From Anthoceros angustus (taxonomy: Eukaryota; Streptophyta; Anthocerotopsida; Anthocerotales; Anthocerotaceae): a stretch of DNA of 64,000 bases. The stretch's first letter is position 1. The number at the start of each line of letters is the position of its first letter. This document shows positions 23,553 through 34,439 of this stretch, one piece after another. The translations under genes were made by a program, and so were the position numbers. Under the pieces are notes generated by a model. That model had not been told where the DNA came from, searched no databases, and worked only from the letters and a program-made list of their open reading frames with translations. The DNA is taken from assembly GCA_010909165.1 (NCBI GenBank), contig MU008169.1, positions 2,170,001 through 2,234,000 of the forward strand, written 5' to 3'.

Positions 23553-24770
23553 ATGGGAGGATGCCGAGATTGGAACCCCGAGGAGCTTGGAGGGATTAGA
23601 CGAGAGGAAGCGATTATTATGGGGAAGCCTCGCCATGGTCATAGAACAAGGAGCACAAAAGCAAAAGAGAGGCGACGGGGGGAAAAAGAAGAAGGAGGCG
23701 GATACGACCACGGATCGATGAGGGAGAGAGTGTCGCCACCACCAAGGAAATACCAACACCGGAACGCAGAGAAAAACAAGTCCCGCAGTGACTTGGCGGA
23801 TGGACCATATGTGCAAAAGAGTGATGCCGAGACCGGAGTGTTCCAGGGCGGAAAGGTGAATGAAGGTCACGACAAGTCCGAAGGGGTGGAACCCTACCGA
23901 TTTCAGAGAGTTACCGAACCGGAGTTAGGGTTTCCACCGGACGACGGTGAAGTCATGGATATGATACAAGAAGAATTGGCAAGGGAGGCTACGGGGAAAA
24001 GGCGGGGTGTCGATTTCCACCACCCTGTGGGAGTCCACCACCCCACCGGAAGGGCCACCGCACAAGTCATGACGAACCGGAACCCAACCAACCAAACTCG
24101 GATGGTAGAGGTCATGGGCCACCGCTTCTTTCAATCTCGCCGAGGCCATCATGGACCAACATTTCATGATCACATTCGACAACTCCTCCGAGACAATCCG
24201 CGGTATAGGCAACATCGTGAGGGCGTTAAAAGAGGCGCAACCCAAAAGAGGCGCAATGTTCCTATACCAGCCGCCATGTGAACTTGGTATCCATGGTGGA
24301 TCAAGGCCCACCAACCTGTGGAAATTTGGGATGTGTCATCAAAGGAGTGCCTCTCGACACGGGTGTGTAAATATTATGACGTAAGACACGGCTAGGAAAT
24401 TGGGCTTGGATATTGAACATACTACCAAGGTTTTGAGGCTAGCCATGTCCGTAATGGTGGGGAACCGACAGGGTGCTAACGACCATTGGAACCATCCCTA
24501 CTTGATGGATTATGTAGTCATCCAAAGAAAATCGCTGTGGCACGACGTCCTAATTCGAACATGGATGTACGATCGCAATGCACGCCAAGTGGGGGAAGGA
24601 AGTCGGTTTTAAACCGCTGGAATGGGATCCCAAGACCAAGGAGGAAGGATGTGCCTATCGTGGAGTAAGGACATGTATGTGTGAAACTCCAAGGGTACAC
24701 CTCGGCAGAGGACACGTCCGGGAGATGCAAGAGGAAGATAGGTTCTTCGCACACATCTCATGGTCTCGAT
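23553..24770 (+). pseudogene. Retropepsin-type protease region, element 2, copy 1
   Basis: A 242-codon frame (23553-24281) covers the linker after gag. The protease follows with shifts: CVIKGVPLDTG at 24331-24363, then NIMT, then LGLDIEHTTKVLRLA at 24400, and TWMYDRNARQVG near 24560. LDTG is the catalytic motif of retroviral-type aspartic proteases, which act as dimers to cleave gag-pol. A frameshift directly after DTG separates it from NIMT in this copy. Confidence 0.65.
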
Positions 24771-25127
24771 GAGGAGCAGGACTACCGCAGATATCCATAT
24801 ACAATTAACCCGAGGGTCATGGGTAACCGCCGAATGCTCCGGAAGGGGTCCGGCGGATTCTAACAGCAGTGGAGAAAGCCGGAGGAGGCGCCACGCAGCT
24901 TCACGCCGGAGGATTTGTTTAGGAATGGGGCATGAGAGAAGAGGAACCGGGAGCCAAGAAGGATTCGGGTTAGCACCGCACCGAGAGCGCGAGTGGGTAC
25001 AGATGAAGTCAAGGACGTTGAGGTTCTTCCAGGAAGGTGCTCAAATTCTCAACAATGGATGCGGCGTTGGAGGAAGGAATGAAGCAACCGCTGCGTAATT
25101 TATCGATGTTTTCGCCGAGGTAACGAC

Positions 25128-26330
25128 ATGAAGGGATCCCCAAAGAATGGGGCGAGCATAGGATTGACTGGAACCGTGAGCAATCCGAAGGATTCCACAA
25201 GACAAGTTAACCAAGTACTCCTCAAGGTAAAGGATCGCTTGGAGATGTACCTCAAGGCGGACGTGATCTATCCTATAGTCAATACCGAATGGGTGGCTCC
25301 AATAGTGGTAGTACCTAAGAGGCGCAGCAAATCCGAGTTTGTCGATCGGAGAAGGTTGAATAAGGTCACCAAGAAGGATCACTTTCTACCCTTCATCGAT
25401 AATATCCTCGGATCCGTCGCAGTGTAATGGCGATTCATTCCTAGACGGTACTGTATAATCACCGCACCTTAGGGAGAGCGATTGGCCTCGACCGCTTTTA
25501 CAACCGATCGGGGACATATGCTTACAAGCGCAGCAGGGTTGACGGAGCACCGGGTCCTTCATGCGAGCCATCGTCAAAATTTTCAAGGACTTCCTCGCGA
25601 CTTTATGGAAGTTTTCCGACGACCAGATTCGGCCGCCAAGGACCATCCGCACCTCCGGCGCTCGGAGCGCTGCCGAGCAACGCAATTATGCTCGCATCCG
25701 TAAAAGTGCTACTGCATGTCGAGGAATTCTGGGGCATCAATTTCAAGCCGAGGTATAGAAGTAGATCCGGACAAGGTAAAGGTCATCGCCACCCTTAGAG
25801 CATAACAACGCTAAAGGAACTCCGCGGTTCCCGGGATGGTGGGTATTATAGACGCTTGCTCCAAATTTCGCCAAGCGGCCGCCCCACTAACGAGCTTGTT
25901 AAGGAAGGATCGGAGTGGGAGTGGACGCAACGGAGGAAGCATTTCAGACTTACGCACCACACCCACGCTAAAAGGACCGGATCGAGTAAGAAGTTTGCTG
26001 ATGTTTCAGATTTGCAATTGGGTCAGCGCGGGATGAGAAGAAGAAGGATTTTCCGATCTACTATGCCGGAGACAACTAACGGACGCGAGCGAAAGTATAC
26101 CACCACGGAGCCAAGCAATCGGGAATGGTTTACTCGGTCGAAATTCGACACTACCTCCTCTCGTATGAATTTGTGTTCCATGTTGACCACTTTGCCTTGA
26201 AACACCTTGTGAATAAACCCGACCTTTCGGACGAGCAGCCGGATCTTGCCGCTGTGAGTTTACCTTCACAAAGGAAACGAGAGGGTAGGAAGCATATCAA
26301 TGCCGACTTCATATCTCGATTGAAAACAGG
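25128..26330 (+). pseudogene. Reverse transcriptase and RNase H, element 2, copy 1
   Basis: RT blocks are in order: EWVAPIVVVPKRR and RRLNKVTKKDH (25290-25385); the GTYAYKR-equivalent region near 25510; KIFKDFL then EVF..DD at about 25608-25625 (catalytic Asp pair, frame shifted); and GIEVDPDKVKVIATLRA at 25750. The connection and RNase H follow with RKYTTTE-like residues at 26090 and FHVDHFALKHLVNKPDLS at 26174. Together these enzymes copy the RNA into cDNA and remove the template. Only 25128-25427 and 26125-26733 stay open for more than 95 codons. Confidence 0.8.
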
Positions 26331-26599
26331 AAGGTGGAAAACCAGTGAAGACGACTTTCCCGATGAGACACTGTCAGGAGTTGCAAACCAACCAGTGAAG
26401 CCTTCGGAAGGAGGGAGCCATCGATTGAGAAGGGAGGGTGGCTTCAAGACCAACATATCGAGATATACGATTATCTTGGCACAGGCCAAATTCCTCCACA
26501 CTATCCAAGACACGATTCAAAGCGTTGTCCACTACTCCGCACCATCTACACGGCACAATATGAATTTATACCGAGTCATCCGGACGGAGCGGTTATGGC

Positions 26600-27630
26600 A
26601 CGCACCAAGTGTGAGCGGAGTCCCGAGCTCTTTACACGAAGAAGAGGCGGAGGTCATTATGCCGCATGTCACATGCGAAAATTTTGAGGCTATTGGTGGC
26701 CTACAATGTACAAGGATGCCGTGGAGTTCGTGAAGCGGACGCTTGCCAAAGGGTCGGCAAGCCAACAAAGAACAACCCAATGGCCCCTTGTCCCCATACT
26801 TGCACCGCACCATTCGAGAAATGGGGAATCGATTTTGTCGGTCCTATCCACCCAAAACCAAGGCTCGCCAAAACCAATACATCCCGTGGCCACAGACATC
26901 GACGCTGGATGGTAGAAGCATGCATCGCCGTAGATTCGGGCGCACGCCGAGCGATTCGCTCGAGCAAATCATCACCCGATATGGCTACCGGAGCTGGCCG
27001 ATGAGGAACACATTTCCAATCGTAATCTCCAACATGACCAACCACTTCAACGCCGCCATGTGAAGTCCACTTTATAACCCAAAAGCCAATGGGCCGGAAA
27101 AGGCAAATGGCTTGTTGTGCAAGATCCTAACCAAACTCACCGCCTATGCGTATGATCGATATGAAATCGCATTCAAGACGGCGACGGACCGCATGGAAAA
27201 GGTGACAACGCAGAAACCCCAGATTATCTTACTTACGGCATTCTCATGCCAATAGAATTCAAGTTCCCACCGAGAATACAGGAACCAAGTCGAATGCCGT
27301 GGAGGAAAGTCATTGGAAAGGTTGGTGGGTTTCAGACGACACACGGAGGACAGAGAACAAGCCCTCCAAGTTATGCGGATGTCCAAAGACAGGAGGAAGG
27401 AGTGGCACGACAAGAGATTGAAGGCCAAGAATACGTTGTTCCCGGGATCCGCTTTACTATACGATAACCGATACATGCACTTTCCGTAAATTACATCTCG
27501 ATGGATGGGGCCCTTCGTAGTTTCGAAGTTTTCGACAACGGATCAATTCAACTCAAGATTTTAGTGGCTCACCCTTGCCAACGCCAACGGTTGGCGGGTC
27601 AAGAAATATTACCAATAAGTTGGCGAGGAC
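26600..27630 (+). pseudogene. Integrase, element 2, copy 1
   Basis: Compared with the intact copy at 38404-38938, this copy keeps WGIDFVGPI (first catalytic Asp, 26825) but has lost frame before the second Asp; the region is 26985-27010. Beyond the core it continues further than the other copy: ALQVMRMSKDRRKEWHDKRL at 27370-27420, LLYDNRYMHFP at 27460, RWMGPFVV at 27503 and NGWRVKKYYQ at 27590. These mark the C-terminal DNA-binding region of plant gypsy integrases. No chromodomain follows before the PPT. CAG/CTG triplets are 3 here against 20 in the intact copy. Confidence 0.8.
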
Positions 27631-27638
27631 GCCAACAA

Positions 27639-27652
27639 ATGAGAAGGGAGTA
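27639..27652 (+). promoter_or_regulatory. Polypurine tract, element 2
   Basis: AATGAGAAGGGAGTA ends where the middle LTR starts (TGTGGAAGACC). Confidence 0.7.
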
Positions 27653-27873
27653 TGTGGAAGACCACATGTGCACTAACCCTCTCAAGTGTCGTGGTGAACG
27701 ATTTTTTTTTTTGTGTTAGAATAGAGTGCTTTGAGAATCGTCGAGTCGTCTTTTATACGGAATGGTCCTTGGCCCTTGGAGATAATAATAATTTTTCGAC
27801 CCTTAGGTTTGACCCCGGAGGGTGGGGTAGAAATAGAGTCCTTGGGTATTGGGAATTTTAGAATAAAAGGTGT

Positions 27874-27882
27874 CTATATATG
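27874..27882 (+). promoter_or_regulatory. Upstream TATA-like box, middle LTR
   Basis: GTGTCTATATATGCTAGG, identical in context to 17993. Confidence 0.4.
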
Positions 27883-28306
27883 CTAGGGATGCTCACAATA
27901 TGCCACGCAGGTAGTCAAGTGGGTGGTGGCTAGTTCCACCACGGAGAAACGGACGCATGCACTGTGGGGAATTTACAACCCTAGTGGCGGAGCGGACTAC
28001 CACGGAGCGCAATCGGGAGAAGGGCACACCCAAAGATCATGAGGTCGCGACTTTCCGTGAGGGGCGCGAGCGAGTCAGCAGAAGAGGGGCGCGCACAGCA
28101 CCACGCCAGCCAAATCACCGCCTCAGCGGCAGAGGAAAAGGCGCACACGACGTGACAGGCGGCGCGGGCGGAGGAGAGAAATCGGGCGCCGGCAAGTTCG
28201 CGAGGAGGCGTGGAAGGAGCGCGAGGGCGGCTCGATTTTTTTTTTTCTCTTCCGACCGTGATCTGCAGGTAGTCGAGGTTTTGTTTTGGGAGACAACGAG
28301 AAGGAG

Positions 28307-29863
28307 ATGGCGCCCGAGTCTCCCCACTCACGGGCCCAACATGGACCATCGGAAAGTGAGAGCCGGCACCGTGCGTGAGCCGGGTCAAGTTCATGGAGAA
28401 GAAATGGTGCTACACCGCATTGGTGCAAGAGTGCGCCCGCAATTAAGGACCAAGTCGCAAGAGGGTGACGCGAGGAAAAGGCCGCAGAACTGGATTTGGC
28501 CTCTTCGAGCAAAGGGCGAGAAGCATCGAGGATGGGAGCTTGGTGATTGACCCCAGAAGAAGACCTTGAAAGCCGCAGGCCGCTCCATGAAGCCTGGGAA
28601 GTGAGAGTGAACAATGGTCGGGTGACTCGCCAACTCGTGTTCATAAATGGTGGGGATTGGCCAAATGGATTTTGTGTTTCCTGAAGCCGGATCATATGGC
28701 GGATCACTTCTTGGTTTTTCTTCACGAGGTGGTCAAGGGTACACAAATTGATTGGGGAGGATGATTTTCGAAAGAGCCTGAGGAGAAGGCGAATTATTTC
28801 TTCCTCGGCCCTCCTTGATTTCGCCTTTTCCGATTCATGTATTTGCGCATTCCGGTGTTTAACGAGTTGAAGTCGTGTCCCCGCATGGTTGGAAGCCGTG
28901 AACTCAAGGTAGAAGAGGAGGAATTGAAGGAGGATTCGGGCAAGGATTCCAAGCTGGGAGTGCGCTCGGAAGGTTCTAAGAGGGTGGGGAAGTTTCCAAG
29001 GGTAAGAAGCGAAGGCGAACGGTCGAACGGGATCGAAGAAGGAGGCAGCCAGCAGAGGAGGAACCCACAGCCACACCTGTGGTCACTGTGTCAAGACAGA
29101 ACGCGGGTAAAGGAGGAGAAAGTAAAGGGAAATGGCAAGTTGCTCCCTGTGCAGGGGATGAATCGCCGCTAGGGAGAATGAAGCGGGAAGAGGCAAGGCA
29201 CCAACCCCTAGGAGAGGAGGGGTTAACTTCAGCCGAGACCGCAACGGAGCTCCGGACATTTTGGCGACATTTCACCGAACCGTCCCCGAGGTGGGGATAG
29301 AGACACCGCCGACACGAATTGTTGTGGAGGCGGATGGGCAAGGGACAGCCCAATTTGGGGATTTGCGGTGGTTTGACTTGCCATGGCGTGACGCAGCGGA
29401 TCTCCTCGATCAAGCCCATGGCTCTCACTTGGCCGAGTGTGCAAGGCCAGGAGAAGTTGCTCAAGGAGAAGTTGGAGCCGAAGGCGAGAGCAAGGCGGCC
29501 GAGGAGCGCAGACGGAGTGCGGCCTTATGCAAGGCACAGGAGCAAGGCACATGTCCACTCGCAGAAGCTTTAGTAAATCAGTCAAGGGGCGATGCTACAA
29601 TTGAAGAGCTGGATGAGGTCTCGCGAGTCCAGGTGTGGAAGCGATGGCGCCTTGGAGAAATTCAAGAAATCATGAGAGGTACAAGCGGAAGAGACGCTAG
29701 GGCCGAGTCAAGAGAGAGGTGGCCAAACCAAGAAAGGCCGAGCAACCACCGCAGGAGCCAAACAACCACCGTGGAAGTAACCACCACGGTGGCTAAACCA
29801 GCCACCGCCGTGGAACGGGAACCGAGGTGGGGAAGTCACCGGAGTGTCGCAGATGGAGGATGA
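28307..29863 (+). pseudogene. LTR-encoded protein of unknown function, element 2, copy 2
   Basis: Counterpart of 18415-20093. Here the last third is open over 200 codons (29261-29863): GTAQFGDLRWFDLPWRDAAD, GEVAQGEVGAEGESKAAEE, ALVNQSRGDATIEELDEV, then a polar tail with a Thr/Val-rich run. The middle part contains EVEEEELKEDSGKD-like residues near 28910. A likely start lies at 28307 (MAPE). Function, fold and localisation are unknown; I see no membrane segment in the sense frame. A 317-codon frame on the opposite strand (28123-29076) overlaps and is the longest uninterrupted frame of the window, but its partner copy is broken. Confidence 0.45.
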
Positions 29864-30239
29864 TCCGGAGAATCAACAGCACCGCCTGTGATTGTCCACG
29901 GAGGAGAGGGTAAGGACCTCGAAGGGCGATTGTGCACGGCGTCCGGATGAGGATGCTCATGTCCGGCCGCCGCATGGTGAGCGTGCTCACCTAAACGTGT
30001 ATGTGGTTGTTGGGACAGGAGGGGCGTAAACCACCGGTCAGACATCTTGACCGCCACAGGCTACTGGTTCCTTCGAGTAGGAGCGGGCGCCTATCCTCCG
30101 CAAGTGGTGCCGGAAGAGATGAGCGAGGCGCAGAGCATGGAGGGAGGAGCACACGTATGGTTGTCCAAATGAGGAGGAGGACAATGGACATAGAGGTCAC
30201 AGGCGCAACGTCCGGGAAGGCGCGAGGGAAATTCAGCAA

Positions 30240-31740
30240 AGGAGAGCGAGGTGGAGGTTGTGGGGAAAATCGCCGGATCGAGGCGAGGTCAAGAGCGAGA
30301 GGGGTCCCCATGGGCCGAGGCGAGGCAAAGAATCGCGAGGCGGCAGCGCTGATTTTAGGGAGTCGCGATAGCCTAGGACCGGGTTTTTCGCGAGGATAGG
30401 GAGTTCCATCACCGTAGAGTTGTTGCTTAGATTGGTAAGGCGCCGTGGTAGGAGCTACAATTTTAGACACTAAAGAGAAGTGAGTGTTGGACCACCGATG
30501 TATAAGAGACCCTTTGGGTGTCTCTCAAGGCGACGATTTCGTGTGAACTTCCGTATCGAACCGCCGAGGGGTTGATTGGAGACGTCAAGATCAAACGGGT
30601 CACGCCTCCGGTCACAAGAAGGCCGGAAGATCTCGGATGGTCGAGAGCGGAGTGGCCAAGCTCCACGCCTGGGTAAGGAGAAGGCCGGAAGAGATGAGCG
30701 AGGCGCAGCGAGCATGGAGGGAGGAGCACAGATGGTTGTCCAAATGAGGAGGAGGGACAATGGACATAGAGGACAAAGGCAACGCCCGCTGGAAGGCGCG
30801 AGGGAAACGTGCAGGAGAGCGAGGTGGAGGTTGTGGGGAAAATCGCTCGGATCGAGGCGAGGTCAAGAGCGAGAGGGGTCCCCATGGGCCGAGGCGAGGC
30901 AAAGAATCGCGAGGCGGCAGTACTGATTTTAGGGAGTCGCGATAGCCTAGGACCGGGTTTTTCGTAGAGGATAGGGAGTTCCATCACCGAGAGCCGTGTT
31001 GCTTAGATTGGTAAGGGGCGCCGTGGTAGGAGCTACAATTTTAGACACTAAAGAGAAGTGAGCCGTGTTGGACCACCAGATGTATAAGAGACCCTTTGGG
31101 TGTCTCTCAAAGGCATTTATTTCGTGTGAACTTCCGTATCGAACCGAGTTGATTGAGACGCGTCCGTCAAGATCAAACGGTTCGCGCACCGCCTTCGTCA
31201 CAAGAAGGCCGGAAGATCTCGGATGGTCGAGAGCGGAGTGGCCAAGCTCCACGCTGGGTAATCAAGGCAGCTCTTTAAAAGAGGTGTGTTCATTCCATGA
31301 GGGAGGGGTCTGTGGCCCAAGGAGGGGTCTGTGGCCCAAGGAGGGGTCTGTGGCCCGGAGAGAGGGGTCCCCATGGGCCGAGGCGAGGCAAAGAATCGCG
31401 AGGCGGCAGCGCTGATTTTAGGGAGTCGCGATAGCCTAGGACCGGGTTTTTCGTAGAGGATAGGGAGTTCCATCACCAGAGCTGTTTAGATTGGTAAGGG
31501 GCGCCGTGGTAGGAGCTACAATTTTAGACACTAAAGAGAAGTGAGTCGGTTGGACCACCGATGTATAAGAGACCCTTTGGGTGTCTCTCGTGGCATTTCG
31601 TGTGTGAACTTCCGTATCGAACCGCCGAGGGTTGATTGAGACGCGTCCGTCAAGATCAAACGGGGCGACCGCCTTCGTCACAAGAAGGCCGGAAGATCTC
31701 GGATGGTCGAGAGCGGAGTGGCCAAGCTCCACGCCCGGTA
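30240..31740 (+). promoter_or_regulatory. Core-promoter segment in three tandem copies, middle LTR
   Basis: Copies start near 30240, 30810 and 31365; the third lacks its first part. Each has GATGTATAAGAGACCC, with TATA at 30501-30508, 31083-31090 and 31564-31571, and the following GGGTGTCTC arm. Two copies occur in the 5' LTR. Confidence 0.6.
31304..31364. repeat. ~19-bp minisatellite, middle LTR, first block
   Basis: Three copies of GGAGGGGTCTGTGGCCCAA. Confidence 0.85.
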
Positions 31741-31769
31741 ACGGAAGGCAAAAAAGAGGTAGGATTCCA

Positions 31770-31862
31770 TGAGGAGGGGTCTGTGGCCCAAGGAGGGGTC
31801 TGTGGCCCAAGGAGGGGTCCGTGGTGGGTCTGTGGCCCAAGGAGGGGTCTGTGGCCCGTGAG
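31770..31862. repeat. ~19-bp minisatellite, middle LTR, second block
   Basis: Four to five copies of the same unit. Confidence 0.85.
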
Positions 31863-32294
31863 ACGAGAGAGAGTTCATTGGGAAGGGAAAGGTTCTGAGG
31901 AGTAAAAGCGCCGAGGGATTGTGAGAGCGAGAGGAAAATCTAAACGCGAGGGAGTGAAGCGTGGTAGGATCGCAAATTCCTGAAGTAAGGTGCGATATAG
32001 GTGTCCGACCATCCCTAGGTCCGTGTTAGAGAAGCCGTGATTTTAGACTCCGCGAAGGCGGCGCGCCAGGTGAGGGGCGCCACTGGCCGAACCGCCACCG
32101 CGGTGAGTCTACCACGGTGGTGGGTTTGGGCAAGGTAGCCGGAGAAGGTGGGGTAGCGAGCGGTAGGTCTAGAATCCATAGATTTAGCACACCTTGACAC
32201 AACACCATTCCTTGGGATCGAATCCTAGGACTATAACGACATAGAGGGTAAATGTGGCCTCTTGCGCCTTCGGATGCAAAACCCATTCCACATT

Positions 32295-32308
32295 TTGGCT
32301 GTTGGGAA
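32295..32308 (+). promoter_or_regulatory. Primer-binding site, element 2, interior 2
   Basis: TTGGCTGTTGGGAAT, the most altered of the four PBS copies in the window. Confidence 0.5.
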
Positions 32309-32393
32309 TGAAATCAAGGTTATAGGGGACTAACCATAGCTTAGGTGTCTAGTTTTGGAGTGTATCTAGTTAGGTAGATGGATGCCACGGTTG

Positions 32394-34010
32394 AGTCGAG
32401 GGTTCGAGTCAAGTCGGACGAAGGCCACACGAGAAGCGACAACGCCAAGCACGGAAAGGTTAAAAGGGTTGCAAACCGCGAGTTGAGGAGGATCCAGAAG
32501 ACGCACGCTGGAAGGAGAAGGAGGTAAGGAAGCAACCAGGGACGGGGTCCGATCTTGTTGGAGCAAGATCCCCAACCGACTTGGACGAGGTACCACCGCC
32601 AAGGAACCTCGGACCAATTCCATCCACGACCTCTTCCAAAAGTGTGCATCGCTGGAGATCAATCGACTCGCAGGAACCGTTGTTGGACCAACCACTACCG
32701 AATCAAGAACGATAGTCATGACCACCACCACGCCGGTGGTGGTCACCACCAAGCAACCTTACCCTGTATGGAGAGGGAAGGGTATGAAGACCCGATGAAT
32801 TTGTTGAGCGTTTTGAGCAATGACATTTGCAAACCAGAAGCGGAGATGCAGCCAGATTCATTGTTCTATGGAGTTCTTCGGGGTCCAGCGAATACCTCAA
32901 GTCGCCCACACCTCCAAAGAACCTATGAAGAATTAAAACCGCCTGTGAAAGGTTCAGGGAATGAGGGATACGTGTTGTCCAAGCTTGAAAAGCTGCAGAG
33001 AGGAAAGAAGGAAACCTTGCAGCGTATGTGGAGAGGTTTCATGCCACGCGATCAAGTGGCCTCACTGAGTTGCAACGGTGGTTCGCTAAAGGTGGTTCTA
33101 AGATGGGGAGACACGAAGGTTACAAGCGGAGAAGAATTTGGGCAAGGCTATCACAAGGCGCTAAACTATGAGGAATCCAACCCGCAAGGGAGGAGGAAGG
33201 CTAAGAAGGAGAAGAAGCCGTGATCGAAAAAGAAGGGATTCTCATCCTCCTCGAAGGAAAGTTCATCGGTGAAGAAAGCTCCACAAGATTCCATGAAAGT
33301 TCCTGGAGGAGGAAACGAGTGACAGCTGAGGAAGGCCATCGATGAGGAGCGCCAAATGGAAAAAGAAAATGAAGGGTCGCACGGACAACAAGGAGTCGGC
33401 AAGGGCAAAACAGAGGCGATGTACGCAAAAAAGGACGCGAACAAGGAGAGGAGGCCGAGGCAAGAAAGTAGAACAACAGGGAACAAGATGGAGGAGATGA
33501 TGGCAAAATTCGAGAAATTCCATCTTAATGCGGTCAAGGAACATGAGAGGCGGAGAGTCACACGAACCCACGAGCCAACCTCTGCTCAACGTGGGCAGCA
33601 GGACACTCCAAAGCTAATTGTCCGACGACAAGGGTACACCTGGGATATGAGGAAGAGGAGGAAGAGGGTCCGGTGGAAGATACATACCGATCCGTGGAGG
33701 TTCACCAACCCAAGTGTACCCAAAAGACCATGTACCCGCCAACCTACGAATTCCACGGGGTAGGCGTCAGAATCAAGGCGGGTAACAATCCAATGGGCAC
33801 CGTCTTGTGCTATAATTGTCGCAACCTTGACACTATGCGCATTGCCTTATCCAACTCGTCAAGGCAATGGAGATTTTGATAAACTATGTCAAGATTGAAG
33901 CAGGGCATTTGGCGGTGAAGTGTGCTCGCCAAAGCCCCAGAAGACGGTGAGGATCGCAGCCACCCGAACGGAGTTCACACCCAAAACCCAAGTCCGGTCC
34001 GCCATGCATG
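32394..34010 (+). pseudogene. gag polyprotein, element 2, copy 2
   Basis: Second gag copy. The frame 32555-33223 stays open for 222 codons across the His-rich part and the capsid-like part (KLEKLQRGKKETLQRMWRGF, RWGDTKVTSGEEFGQGYHKA). The knuckle region begins near 33580 (GHSKANC readable after a shift); the second knuckle CYNCRNLDTM at 33809 has lost its His through a deletion; and the third region near 33890-33920 has lost its first Cys. The position of the breaks differs from copy 1. Confidence 0.7.
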
Positions 34011-34439
34011 TTGAGGATGCTTATGGCGGTATGGGAGGATGCCGAGATTGGAACCCCGAGGAGCTTGAGGGATTAGACGCAGAGGAAGCGATTATTATGG
34101 GGAAGCCTCCGCCATGGTCATAGAACAAGGAGCACAAAAGCAAAAGAGAGGCGACGTGGGGAAAAAGAAGAAAGGAGGCGGATACGACCACGGATCGATG
34201 AGGGAGAGAGTGTCGCCACCACTGGGGCGGAAATACCAACACCGGAACGCTACGAGAAAAAAACAAGTCCCGCAGTGACTTGGCGGATGGACCATATGTG
34301 CAAAAGAGTGATGCAATTGAGACATTGAGTGTTCCAGCGGAAAAGGTGAATGAAGGGGTCACGAGAAGCCGTCAAGGGGTGGAACCCACCGATTTCGAGA
34401 AGTTACAACTGAGTTAGGGTTTCCACCGGACGACGGAAG

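Larger units (their letters stand above)
27653..32290 (+). repeat. Element 2, middle LTR (4.64 kb)
   Basis: Same ends as the left LTR. It is about 600 bp longer, mainly because the core-promoter segment is present three times and the 19-bp minisatellite twice. It serves as the 3' LTR of interior 1 and the 5' LTR of interior 2. Confidence 0.85.

Noticed and set aside
26701-27150. RIP-like or deamination decay as the cause of the broken frames
   Set aside because: The differences from the intact copy are mostly short deletions and replacements at CAG/CTG, not C-to-T transitions.
27300-27652. Chromodomain after the integrase of element 2
   Set aside because: The stretch between the NGWRVKKYY motif and the PPT is too short and shows no chromodomain residues.
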